A DNA stretch of 64,000 nt from an uncultured Prevotella sp. (lineage in GTDB: Bacteria > Bacteroidota > Bacteroidia > Bacteroidales > Bacteroidaceae), in the NCBI GenBank assembly GCA_900322175.1, contig ONYZ01000001.1:1-64000 (forward strand). The letters run 5' to 3'. Within the stretch, counting starts at the first letter, position 1, and the number at the start of each line of letters is the position of its first letter. The position numbers and the translations under genes were made by a program. Shown here piece after piece: positions 1-7,068 of the stretch. The notes under the pieces are model-generated. The model searched no databases. It saw only the letters and a list, made by a program, of their open reading frames with translations, and was not told where the DNA came from.

Positions 1-60
1 AAACTCCAAGGGCATCTGGAGACCTTTATACACGGGGTAACCTGCGTAGTTCGCTTCCAT
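1..60 (-). CDS. traF: TraF-like conjugative transfer protein (DUF4133), N-terminal fragment
   Basis: Twenty codons are visible before the window edge, starting MEANYAGYPVYKGLQMP on the minus strand with the ATG at 58-60. The pattern of a short polar start, then Y-P-V-Y-K-G and L-E-F, resembles the N-terminus of Bacteroidales TraF (DUF4133), a small two-pass inner-membrane protein of the conjugative type IV secretion apparatus. It begins 3 nt after the TraE stop, and traE-traF is the usual order in CTnDOT-like elements, which supports the call. The rest of the gene is outside the window, so the identity rests on the start and on context. Confidence 0.6.
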   Translation of the reverse strand, partial: MEANYAGYPVYKGLQMPLEF

Positions 61-63
61 AGC

Positions 64-426
64 TTAATAGCCAAAGAACTTAGGCAGGGCAACGGCCATC
101 GCTACCAGTGCGGCACAACCACCAATGGTCATCATAATGGTCTTCTTGACATCCTGGTCGCCATTGTTCATCTTGTAGAACACGTTGAAGGCTCCGATGA
201 TGCTGACCACTGCGGCAATCACATAGAGAAGGTTTCGTACAGGGTCGATGTACCCCTTGAAGGTACCTACGGCACCTGTGATGGCACTCGATCCGGCATC
301 AGCCATCGCGTAGCCAGTGCTCATCATAAACAACAGGGCCAGGCTGGCCAGTCTCAGACCGTGGTACTTAACCGCGTTCTTACAATTCTTAACGAGGGAA
401 CACAGTTTGTTCCAGTTTTTCTGCAT
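64..426 (-). CDS. traE: TraE conjugative transposon protein (DUF4134)
   Basis: A 120-residue membrane protein of the Bacteroidales conjugation machinery, thought to sit in the inner membrane as a VirB2/VirB3-like component. Residues 23-42 form a signal-like hydrophobic stretch ending A-M-A, followed by DAGSSAITGA. Two further membrane helices lie at about 65-84 (NLLYVIAAVVSIIGAF) and 96-117. The loop N-N-G-D-Q-D-V-K-K between them is typical of DUF4134 proteins. Length matches the family. The next gene downstream on the same strand is TraF with a 3-nt gap, so the two are translated as a pair. This pair is the clearest evidence that the left edge of the window belongs to an integrative conjugative element. 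Confidence 0.88.
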   Translation of the reverse strand: MQKNWNKLCSLVKNCKNAVKYHGLRLASLALLFMMSTGYAMADAGSSAITGAVGTFKGYIDPVRNLLYVIAAVVSIIGAFNVFYKMNNGDQDVKKTIMMTIGGCAALVAMAVALPKFFGY

Positions 427-524
427 AATGTGTTTTTCATTTTGTTACTTGTGTTTTTGAACATCTTAAAGTGGGGATTGCGTGTTTTTCATCCCGTATC
501 GTGTAAATCGGTTAATCTTCGTGT

Positions 525-872
525 TTACTCATAGAGCTTCATCACATCCTTCAGTGCGGTACTCCCAGGATTCTCCTGCTCCAGACAAAGTGCATGGTGC
601 AGTTCATCAATGGTATAACCACCGCACATCTGGGTTAGTCCGTCATCCTGAGTCGAGTCTTTCTCGGTGTTAGTCTTGGTCAGTGGAATATCCTCCCTGC
701 TCACTCTGACAGGTTGGTACTTTTCCACCTCGCCCGTGATGTCCACCTCTTCCTCTATGTGCAATTCATCAGATAACACACCCTTTGTAAAAAAGAGATC
801 GTGAATGATCTGATAGGCATAGTAGATGACGTAGCCCACAATGATAATCGTTAACAGTGTTGTGAATTTCAT
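525..872 (-). CDS. Small membrane-anchored protein of the conjugative element, unknown function
   Basis: A 115-residue protein that I do not recognise as a named family. Residues 3-24 form one membrane helix (TTLLTIIIVGYVIYYAYQII). The rest is a soluble acidic region (L-H-I-E-E-E-V-D-I at about 37-45) ending in a short helical segment with two cysteines. It lies just upstream of traE on the same strand, where transfer operons of this type often carry small accessory membrane proteins. A promoter-like TAATTTTG on the minus strand at 909-902 lies about 30 nt before the start codon, but no good upstream box accompanies it. A role in conjugation is inferred from position only. Confidence 0.6.
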   Translation of the reverse strand: MKFTTLLTIIIVGYVIYYAYQIIHDLFFTKGVLSDELHIEEEVDITGEVEKYQPVRVSREDIPLTKTNTEKDSTQDDGLTQMCGGYTIDELHHALCLEQENPGSTALKDVMKLYE

Positions 873-983
873 GTTATTATCCTTTTTTCTGATTTCGGCT
901 GCAAAATTACGACTTAATTATGAACCAGACACAGCTTTTTTCTCTTTTATATACTTCTCATTCCTTCCGCTCACCAGCAGGCA

Positions 984-1017
984 CAAAAAAACACCAACCC
1001 ATCACGAGCCGGTGTCT
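984..1017 (-). terminator. Rho-independent terminator after the KilAC-like gene
   Basis: Read on the minus strand, AAGACACC pairs with GGTGTTTT (one G-U pair) and runs into a run of seven T. The stem arms are at about 1010-1017 and 988-995, with the T-run at 984-990. It lies 55 nt past the stop of the gene ending at 1072 and separates that gene from the transfer genes. Confidence 0.6.
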
Positions 1018-1071
1018 TCCTTAATTATTATCGTATGAACAAAACTAAAAACTATTATCTCAACTTATTTC

Positions 1072-1863
1072 CTATTCATGGTTCTCTCGCTCACAGCAAG
1101 GCGTGATTCCACAATCCTTCGTGAGCAATAGCCACAGAAAGAAGAATCCCTTATAAGTCCATTGGTTCTCTGGCTTTCCGTCAAAATCTGTCTTGACTTT
1201 GGTAAAGTCATTACCTTTAAGACCTTCTGCCAACTCCCATGAGCCTTTGCATGATTCGTCCTCATCGCCAACCATCGTCAGAATCCCATTCTGCTTCAAG
1301 ACACACAGCAGTCCCTCTTCGGGCATGCCAAAGGCTTCAGCAATATCTGCGGTTCTCCACGTAAACCCAGACTTCTGCAGGAATTTGTCAAAGCAAATCT
1401 TGGCTACGATGTCACCATTGGCCTCCATAAAGCCACTATAACGGGGATCCTGAACCTTGGGCTGGTATCCGTTGACTGGCACTTGCACAATCTTCAGCCG
1501 ACCTTCATCATTCTGTACACGGGTGTCATAGCGCATCGGAATGTCAAAGGTGTTCACCAGTAACTTGTAGGTGTTATTACAGAAGCAGGCAATCAGCTTC
1601 AGCGTTTTGTCCTTCATCAGCACATGATGTGTGAAGCCTTGCATACAGAGCTGGTAATCGTCATCATTCAGGCTCTTCTGATAGGAAAAGCCCTCAACAC
1701 CATTATCCAAGAGTTCATTTACTGCCTCTTCCCAAGAGTTGAATGCAAGTCTATATGTTTCCTTCAAACTGTATGGAAACAAGTCACCTTGCAAGAAAAG
1801 ATCAAAAGTGCGAAGACAATAGTCCTCGAAGTCTTTACATGTCGTAAAACTTAATGAATCCAT
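1072..1863 (-). CDS. KilAC-like (phage antirepressor C-terminal type) protein of the mobile element
   Basis: A 263-residue protein. The C-terminal part (about residues 165-255) reads as a degenerate KilA-C/antirepressor DNA-binding domain. It has T-A-D-I-A-E-A-F-G-M followed by a C-V-L-K-Q-N-G-I-L recognition-type helix, then the K-P-E-N-Q-W-T-Y-K-G segment typical of Ant-type proteins. The N-terminal half is not recognised. I chose the ATG at 1863; an in-frame TTG three codons upstream is possible. It stands alone between the conjugation genes and the replication-type genes and is followed by a terminator. A role in regulating the element is plausible but inferred. Confidence 0.55.
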   Translation of the reverse strand: MDSLSFTTCKDFEDYCLRTFDLFLQGDLFPYSLKETYRLAFNSWEEAVNELLDNGVEGFSYQKSLNDDDYQLCMQGFTHHVLMKDKTLKLIACFCNNTYKLLVNTFDIPMRYDTRVQNDEGRLKIVQVPVNGYQPKVQDPRYSGFMEANGDIVAKICFDKFLQKSGFTWRTADIAEAFGMPEEGLLCVLKQNGILTMVGDEDESCKGSWELAEGLKGNDFTKVKTDFDGKPENQWTYKGFFFLWLLLTKDCGITPCCERENHE

Positions 1864-1933
1864 AATTCTCAAATATGATTTTTGTTAATATTATGTTGCG
1901 ATTTCTCGCAGCTGATTAATTTCTATATCTCTC

Positions 1934-2392
1934 TTATGCAGCCTCCTTATGCGGCTTTGTCAAAAAGTTAGCGGTCACGTGCACACTTACCATCCTGGCT
2001 ATCTCGTCAAGATATTCACGCTTCACACGGTAGGTCTTGGGTATAAAACCGTCGATATACTCCTTCGGCCATGATTTCAGCGACAGTCGCCAGCAGGCGT
2101 ACTCTTCATTGAACGGCAGATTACACCGCAGGCTTTGTATATAGCCAATAAGGATATTTTTCAGCACGTCCTCAAACGACTTACTTTCTACTCTCACAGG
2201 CGTTCGCTCGTTCTCAGCCTGGCGTACCAACATCATTCGCCGATTGTCGCTCAACTCCCCAAGCAGGAAAGCCGCATTCAGATTAGTACCCTTCACCTTG
2301 CGTACTCTGTGGGTGTTGCCAATCTCCACATCGTAGGTAAACTGCTCCAGCTCCTCCAGACGCAGTTTCTTCTCTTCACTCATCTGCTTCAT
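1934..2392 (-). CDS. Conserved-looking hypothetical protein next to the DnaC-like ATPase
   Basis: A 152-residue, mostly helical and charged protein without signal peptide or membrane segment. I do not recognise the family. The first 60 residues are rich in Glu and Arg (E-E-L-E-Q-F-T-Y-D-V-E-I-G-N), and the C-terminus ends K-P-H-K-E-A-A. It follows the DnaC-like ATPase gene by 32 nt on the same strand and probably shares its transcript. This suggests a role in element replication or its control, but only by position. An alternative start at Met4 (MSEEKK) is equally possible. Confidence 0.5.
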   Translation of the reverse strand: MKQMSEEKKLRLEELEQFTYDVEIGNTHRVRKVKGTNLNAAFLLGELSDNRRMMLVRQAENERTPVRVESKSFEDVLKNILIGYIQSLRCNLPFNEEYACWRLSLKSWPKEYIDGFIPKTYRVKREYLDEIARMVSVHVTANFLTKPHKEAA

Positions 2393-2424
2393 AGCATTTT
2401 CTCTATTTCATTGTTTACTTTTCA

Positions 2425-3135
2425 CTATTCGCTCTTCATTTCGGAATGGTTCAAGAACCATACCCGTTTCCGAAAGTCCTCATTCTCAAAGTGGATGTAA
2501 AACGCCATCTCGTTCATCCTCGACACAATCCTGAGTCCCAGGTGTTCTCTCATCTGCTCACTGTCGAGATTGGTACTCACCACCATCGGCAGGCGTTGCT
2601 CATATCTCGTCGTCAGCACTTCCCTGATGGGATAGAGAGGATTGCCCCATCTCAGTATCTCTGCCGGTTCGCAGCCCAGATCTTCAATACCCAAGAACGA
2701 TGGCCAATTCATCAGCTCATACCAGTCTCTCGTCGAGTCCCTGAGATTACAGAGGGCTACGGCATCGCAGATCTTTAGATCCATATCGTCTGGCACCAGT
2801 TTGTTTTCTGCCAGCCACCACAGCGTCTGCCGCATAGCCTGCATCAACGTGGTCTTACCCGTAGCGGTACTGCCATCCAGCACAATCATGAAACGGTTAT
2901 CCTTACTGTCAGTCAGGAAATGGGCTAACTTCTTAATGGCTCCACTGGTCAGTGCATTGGGCGCATACGCTATCCTGCGTCTGGCTACCTGTCTACGATA
3001 GGCTATCTCTAACAACGTCGCAAGTCCTTGCTCATCGACCGTCAGCTTAGAGCGGTCGGTCATACCCGGCAGCGTAATTCGTCCCTGTTGCTTCAACTCC
3101 TCTACGAGGGTCGCTATATCCATTGGTTCTTCCAT
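2425..3135 (-). CDS. DnaC/IstB-like AAA+ ATPase (helicase-loader type)
   Basis: A 236-residue P-loop ATPase. The Walker A motif GSTATGKTT is at residues 88-96, a Walker B-type FLGIEDLG at 147-154, a sensor-1-like VVSTNL at 185-190, and a GLRIVSRM arginine segment at 200-207. This layout is that of DnaC/IstB-type ATPases, which load the replicative helicase or assist transposition. No transposase is adjacent, so a replication role within the conjugative element is more likely. The predicted start at 3135 overlaps the upstream gene by 89 nt. A Met at 3063 would reduce this to 17 nt but would remove 24 residues. The upstream winged-helix protein fits a primosome-like pair. Confidence 0.8.
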   Translation of the reverse strand: MEEPMDIATLVEELKQQGRITLPGMTDRSKLTVDEQGLATLLEIAYRRQVARRRIAYAPNALTSGAIKKLAHFLTDSKDNRFMIVLDGSTATGKTTLMQAMRQTLWWLAENKLVPDDMDLKICDAVALCNLRDSTRDWYELMNWPSFLGIEDLGCEPAEILRWGNPLYPIREVLTTRYEQRLPMVVSTNLDSEQMREHLGLRIVSRMNEMAFYIHFENEDFRKRVWFLNHSEMKSE

Positions 3136-3973
3136 ACTGTATCTGCGTTGTCTGTGTAACCTGTTTGTTCCTGTAAAAGTTCTCCAAGACCTTTTGGAAA
3201 TGCTGTGGAACCATCATCCAGTCGAAGTCGGCTATCCACCCTTTCTGTCCGCTGCCGTTCAGGAAATCACTCTCTGCTGCATTCCTGATGGCTTGCTTCA
3301 CACTGTCGATGTCAACCTGCGTTTCTGCTATCAGGCGTGTATAGGCCTGTCTGCGCTCAGGAGTCTTTACTACTACCTGCGGAATCTTTTTGCCTTTCAT
3401 CTGCTCATTGAAGAAAGCTACAACTTCATCGAAGTCGTCTTTTTCAAAATCCGACTCCAAATTATTAGCCACCACCTCCTCGCGCGTACGCGCTCCTCCG
3501 ACAGAGGCTTTAATATTATTTTCTCTATATAAAAGGTGGGAGTGGTACGCTTGGCGGTCAACTTCGTGGTCAATATTGACCGCTGAATTTACCTCTGACT
3601 TTACCACGGGCTTTACCTCCAAATCTGCCCATCCAAGTGGTGTGATGGTGATAATCGTCTTGCGTGTATCTTTCTCTCGCTCAATAAGTTTATCCTGCTC
3701 CAATCGCTGCAAGAACCTTATCACTGTTGGTTTACTTACGCCCCACTGCTTTACCAGTGAGTTGACTGTTACGAGTACCTGTCTCATTTGTAGGTAAACC
3801 GTCTGGCGGTTGTAGCAGACCTCTGTGTCAACCCATGCAGCCTCGCGTCGCAGCCACGTCCACCATTTCAGGTATCTCTCATCTTGTCCCACCCAGCCGT
3901 TCAGTACCACCATCGGTATAGTGATATACCCGGCTGGGCGTTGTTGCTGTCCTTCTGTCTCTTCGTTTGTCAT
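3047..3973 (-). CDS. Winged-helix replication-initiation-type protein (DnaD-like architecture)
   Basis: A 308-residue protein. Residues 66-112 form a winged helix-turn-helix: VTVNSLVKQWGVSKPTVIRF, then a wing with K-T-I-I-T-I-T. Residues about 195-275 hold a helical region ending in WIADFDWMMVPQHFQKVLE, similar to the C-terminal segment of DnaD-like proteins on Bacteroidales mobile elements. The middle is low-complexity and hydrophilic. Together with the overlapping DnaC-like ATPase downstream, it resembles a DnaD/DnaC replication-restart or plasmid-replication module. The coding region starts 39 nt after the small helix-turn-helix gene. Function is inferred from architecture and neighbourhood. 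Confidence 0.7.
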   Translation of the reverse strand: MTNEETEGQQQRPAGYITIPMVVLNGWVGQDERYLKWWTWLRREAAWVDTEVCYNRQTVYLQMRQVLVTVNSLVKQWGVSKPTVIRFLQRLEQDKLIEREKDTRKTIITITPLGWADLEVKPVVKSEVNSAVNIDHEVDRQAYHSHLLYRENNIKASVGGARTREEVVANNLESDFEKDDFDEVVAFFNEQMKGKKIPQVVVKTPERRQAYTRLIAETQVDIDSVKQAIRNAAESDFLNGSGQKGWIADFDWMMVPQHFQKVLENFYRNKQVTQTTQIQYGRTNGYSDPRRGVEATGTNYAAGYDRPL

Positions 3974-4013
3974 CTTCTAACTTCCTATAACTTCTTCTAA
4001 CTTCATTAACTTC

Positions 4014-4301
4014 TCAAAGCAAGCTTTGACACCTTACTGCTGCAAACGCAGCCTCTATCTGAACCTTTGAATAATAGAAAGGCGAGTTCTGACTCGTACC
4101 TTTCTTGAATCCCCTAATCATGCCTTTCCTGACCATGGCATCAAACTTCCTGCTCATCTTACTGTCGTTACCTAACCAGGCTCTCACCTCCGAGGCTTTC
4201 AGCTCGTCTTTCACCGGGTCGAGTTTCTTCACCGCTGACATCGCCCCGAGCGTAGCAGCATTGGTGAGCATTTCCTGTAACGTTGATACTCTAATTTCCA
4301 T
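4014..4301 (-). CDS. Small helix-turn-helix protein, first gene of the element's minus-strand operon
   Basis: A 95-residue protein with a helix-turn-helix of the kind seen in small mobile-element regulators: L-K-A-S-E-V-R-A-W-L-G-N-D at about 35-47, then K-F-D-A-M-V-R-K-G-M-I-R-G. It also has a C-terminal basic and aromatic segment (SPFYYSKVQIEAAF). It is the first minus-strand gene, facing the divergent S24 repressor across a 211-nt AT-rich spacer, a typical spot for an excisionase- or Cro-like regulator. I cannot assign it to a named family. Confidence 0.6.
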   Translation of the reverse strand: MEIRVSTLQEMLTNAATLGAMSAVKKLDPVKDELKASEVRAWLGNDSKMSRKFDAMVRKGMIRGFKKGTSQNSPFYYSKVQIEAAFAAVRCQSLL

Positions 4302-4369
4302 AAATTCTTCTATTTTATCTCAAATTTTCTATATTTTATATATTATATTCAAATTTTATATGTTTTTTC

Positions 4370-4400
4370 TTGCAGATTTCGGAAATTATACCTATCTTTG
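4370..4400 (+). promoter_or_regulatory. Bacteroidetes-type promoter for the S24 repressor, in an AT-rich divergent spacer
   Basis: TTG at 4370-4372 is followed after 20 nt by TATCTTTG at 4393-4400, matching the Bacteroidetes -33/-7 consensus. It would give a leader of about 105 nt before the repressor start at 4513. The spacer upstream carries two direct copies of TCAAATTTT (4320-4328 and 4349-4357), 29 bp apart, which could be operators; that part is inference. Confidence 0.65.
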
Positions 4401-4512
4401 CACCCGAATTGCTGTCAAAACGGCTGCAAAATTACAGGTTTTTATAAATATAGCCAAGAGATTTAGAAATTTCATTCCATATTAATTATAAATTTAGCAT
4501 TATTTAAACATT

Positions 4513-5193
4513 ATGACTACATACAATGAACAGGAAGCCATGCAGGGCGTAGCACAGAGATTCGTACAGGCAGCCGAGGAACTGCATCTTTCAGGCGGCC
4601 AGCTCTACCGCGCAAATATCGTCGCTAACGAGCAAGTACTGAGCAAAATCAAAAATGGATGGCAGAAACCGCCAAGGAAATCCATTGACCTGTTTTGCCA
4701 AACATATGGTGTGAGTGCAGCATGGATGTACACAGGAGAAGGCAATATGTTCCTGGGCGGGAACAGGCCGGTTAAGCCTCGTATGGAAACAGGCGACGAA
4801 AAGCTGCTCTACGATGCTGATTTCAATACGTGCATCGGTAGCGACGGTCAGTTAGTGCCAGACCTTGAAGGCAAGCCTTTTCCATCCCCGATGACAGGCG
4901 ACATTGATTTCTGGTGTACCAACAATGACAAATCCCTTGAACCCATTGTTGCGGCAGGTGACATTATCGCACTGAAGAAAATGAGCGATTGGAAGGAGTA
5001 TATCCCGGGAGGTTACGTATGCTATGTCGTTACCAAGGGATATAAGGTGCTCCTTAAGGTTTCAATCTTACAAAATGACCCGGATAACATCATTTTCTTA
5101 CAGATGGACAATGGCAAACCCGTAGAATCCAAAATTTCAAAAGACAACATCATCGAAATTTACCGGGTCGTCTTCCACATCAACCGGCTATGA
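4513..5193 (+). CDS. S24/LexA-fold phage-type repressor
   Basis: A 226-residue regulator. Residues about 12-75 form an N-terminal helix-turn-helix region with E-Q-V-L-S-K-I-K-N-G, typical of Bacteroidetes phage-repressor proteins. Residues 125-226 form an S24-type domain. The candidate self-cleavage serine is S141 in N-D-K-S-L-E-P followed by the V-A-A-G-D element, and the candidate lysine is K182 in V-L-L-K-V. If active, it would be cleaved after DNA damage and release the divergent minus-strand operon, the standard control for integrative elements. It is the only plus-strand gene in the first 48 kb, which marks it as the switch of the element. Confidence 0.8.
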   Translation: MTTYNEQEAMQGVAQRFVQAAEELHLSGGQLYRANIVANEQVLSKIKNGWQKPPRKSIDLFCQTYGVSAAWMYTGEGNMFLGGNRPVKPRMETGDEKLLYDADFNTCIGSDGQLVPDLEGKPFPSPMTGDIDFWCTNNDKSLEPIVAAGDIIALKKMSDWKEYIPGGYVCYVVTKGYKVLLKVSILQNDPDNIIFLQMDNGKPVESKISKDNIIEIYRVVFHINRL

Positions 5194-5207
5194 TCTTCCT
5201 AAACGCA

Positions 5208-5276
5208 GCATCCCCGACCCAGCTCACGAAGAGCCAAGTCGGGGATGCCCACTACTCCCTGCGGATTTCCGCAGGG
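5208..5276 (+). terminator. Two adjacent strong hairpins after the repressor gene
   Basis: GCATCCCCGAC at 5208-5218 pairs perfectly with GTCGGGGATGC at 5238-5248; a smaller inner stem GCTC/GAGC lies in the loop. A second stem, CCCTGCGGA (5257-5265) with TCCGCAGGG (5268-5276), follows 8 nt later. Neither is followed by a T-run on the plus strand. They lie 14 nt past the repressor stop, so transcription termination is the likeliest use, but a structured RNA or an element boundary is possible. Confidence 0.45.
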
Positions 5277-5285
5277 TCTATCGTC

Positions 5286-5426
5286 CTAATAATACCTCAT
5301 GCTTATATTCAGCTCTTCCATCACCAATCCTACGGACACACCTTTCCCGTACCCAATGAACCCACCAAATCCAAAGTCCATCAGATACCCAGCCATCCTG
5401 TTATGATATGTATCGAGCTGCCTCAT
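5286..5426 (-). CDS. Possible 46-residue small protein, unknown
   Basis: A short reading frame on the minus strand begins at the ATG at 5426 (MRQLDTYHNRMAGYL) and ends at TAG at 5286. It has a glycine/phenylalanine-rich middle (M-D-F-G-F-G-G-F-I-G-Y-G-K-G), which could be a small membrane-active or structural peptide. It lies in the 561-nt stretch between the repressor and the HNH gene, downstream of the broken helicase-associated-domain gene. There is no homology argument; it is listed because the composition is not random-looking. Confidence 0.25.
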   Translation of the reverse strand: MRQLDTYHNRMAGYLMDFGFGGFIGYGKGVSVGLVMEELNISMRYY

Positions 5427-5483
5427 TCTTTTTTTTCACAGTGCTCGATGGTTCTTCCATCGATTATCTCTTTGTCCCGTATA

Positions 5484-5500
5484 TTGCGATATTATCGCAA
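5484..5500. promoter_or_regulatory. Perfect 17-bp palindrome, operator-like
   Basis: TTGCGATA (5484-5491), one central base, then TATCGCAA (5493-5500). It sits just past the end of the broken helicase-associated-domain gene and before the possible small protein. A perfect 8-bp inverted repeat of this size is typical of dimeric repressor sites, but no cognate regulator is identified. Confidence 0.3.
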
Positions 5501-5503
5501 CCA

Positions 5504-5733
5504 CTATTCATACTGGTTCTTCCTCCTATATTGTTCCATCATTTCCAGAAGTTTTCTAAACTTCTCTACCCTCTCTGGCTTCATCTTCCCAACATTCATC
5601 ACTTTTCTATTGGCCTTCAACCAATTCAAGTGGTCATGTTCTTCTATCCGATGCCGTGACGGATTCCGATGTTGGTCTGAATAAAGCCAACCACCTCTTC
5701 ATATCGTTTCAGCCATCGTTCTTCCTGCGTCAT
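5504..5733 (-). pseudogene. Frameshifted helicase-associated-domain small protein
   Basis: The frame opens MTQEERWLKRYEEVVGFIQT at 5733 and stops early, but a shift of one base near 5670 continues it as R-N-P-S-R-H-R-I-E-E-H-D, then L-N-W-L-K-A-N-R-K to K-N-Q-Y-E and a TAG at 5504. The joined product, about 75 residues, matches the short helicase-associated-domain proteins common on Bacteroidales mobile elements. One missing C, which would restore N-H-R-N-P, explains the break. It lies 21 nt after the HNH nuclease stop on the same strand. A sequencing error at this site is the main alternative to a true pseudogene. Confidence 0.7.
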
Positions 5734-5754
5734 AAGTCACTAACCTTTAGCACT

Positions 5755-7068
5755 TCAATCTCCAGATATATGCTTCTTTATCTTAAAGTTATACGTCATC
5801 CGTATTTCTTCATCCTCATTTGGTATGATTACCTTTAGCAAAGGCATACCCTCGAATATCTTCACCACTTCCAGTATGTGTTTCCAATCTTCCTCTTTTG
5901 AAAAGGTGCGGTCGTCCTGATTACAAAATGGAATCACGGCAAATACTACCACACCTGCCACCTTTAAATCAATAAACGAATAAGGAAGCGTCTTATCGCT
6001 ATTCTTTCTGAAGAAAACAGTTATACAAGGTTTCTTATCGTCCTTTGGATTATTATCTAAAAAGAAGCATAACTTTGGCAAGTCCACTGCCGTATTTTCT
6101 TTATTTACCCAATCTATCGTATCTTGGAAATAAGGTAGTTCTACTTCTTCCATAACACCTATCGCGTATTTAACAATTGCACGGTAAACATCTTGCGGAT
6201 TGAGCTTTTGCGGGTGTGTAAAAGACAACGTAAAGTTTTCACCATCCTCTTTAAAAGTCCAATGTTTTAACTCTGGGATTTCTTGGTCAAAGAGGTCAAT
6301 GCGTATTTTCCCAGGAGACTCCTCATATATTGCAAAACTGTCATCCTTTATCTTAGTCCTACCATGCTTACCTGCTATCGATGAGAAAGTCCTTAATGGT
6401 GATAGGTATGTCATCAAGTCTTGTTCAATCTCTTTTCCTAGCGTCTTGTTACAAGTATCACACTCATCATTGGTAATAATACTCTTATTACCCAATCCTT
6501 CAGAAATGGTATGTGCGTCCTTGTTAAATTTCACTGTAGGCATACTCTCTCGACAGAACCTGCATTTTCTTTTAGCTTTGTCTGTTTCACCTATTCGTAA
6601 TTGTTTTCGTTCCTGCTCATAAAATACCATTCGATAATTATCTATCAGAATACCGCACACTTCCGTTCTATATCTCCGGAAGCCTTCATAGTCAGGAACA
6701 TTCAGTTGCAAAACATTCTCTTTAATCTCATTATACTCTGCTTCTGACAGTTGTTTAGAACTGATAGCGAAAAACTCTCCTTCATCCAATTCCGATAACA
6801 CATTATAAAAATCCCATAGCTCTTTGCGATTACCATTATTCTGGATAAAGGTTCTTAAATCGCTCATTAGTTGCACTGTTTTCTGTTGATATGTCCTCCC
6901 AACAGCCCTCACACTGCCTTCAATTGTTTTCTCTAATGACCCGAAAACGCAAAACAACCCCTTTACGAAAGCTACTGCAGCTTCGCTATCCAATTTTATC
7001 GAAAGTGAAGGATTATGTCTTCCACTTGTTACGATATTAATACAAATTTCCATATCTGTTCCTTTCAT
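5755..7068 (-). CDS. HNH-family nuclease, last gene of the TIR/PLD operon
   Basis: A 437-residue protein with a zinc-ribbon HNH core: C169-R-F-C172, then A-H186-T-I-S-E-G-L-G-N-K, then N-D-E-C203-D-T-C206-N. This CxxC...H...CxxC layout is that of HNH nucleases which nick or cleave DNA. The first 160 residues and the last 220 are not recognised; the C-terminal part is rich in beta-type segments and could be a sensor. The start at 7068 overlaps the upstream TIR-like gene's stop as ATGA, a sign of coupled translation. As the last gene of a four-gene operon with two TIR-type proteins and a PLD nuclease, an anti-phage effector role is inferred. Confidence 0.75.
   Translation of the reverse strand: MKGTDMEICINIVTSGRHNPSLSIKLDSEAAVAFVKGLFCVFGSLEKTIEGSVRAVGRTYQQKTVQLMSDLRTFIQNNGNRKELWDFYNVLSELDEGEFFAISSKQLSEAEYNEIKENVLQLNVPDYEGFRRYRTEVCGILIDNYRMVFYEQERKQLRIGETDKAKRKCRFCRESMPTVKFNKDAHTISEGLGNKSIITNDECDTCNKTLGKEIEQDLMTYLSPLRTFSSIAGKHGRTKIKDDSFAIYEESPGKIRIDLFDQEIPELKHWTFKEDGENFTLSFTHPQKLNPQDVYRAIVKYAIGVMEEVELPYFQDTIDWVNKENTAVDLPKLCFFLDNNPKDDKKPCITVFFRKNSDKTLPYSFIDLKVAGVVVFAVIPFCNQDDRTFSKEEDWKHILEVVKIFEGMPLLKVIIPNEDEEIRMTYNFKIKKHISGD

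Noticed and set aside
2425..3135. IstB of an IS21-type insertion sequence
   Set aside because: No IstA transposase or terminal inverted repeats were seen; the neighbour is a winged-helix replication-type gene.
5408..5659. Hydrophobic plus-strand frame downstream of the repressor
   Set aside because: It is antisense to the frameshifted helicase-associated-domain gene; its hydrophobicity results from reversed charged codons.
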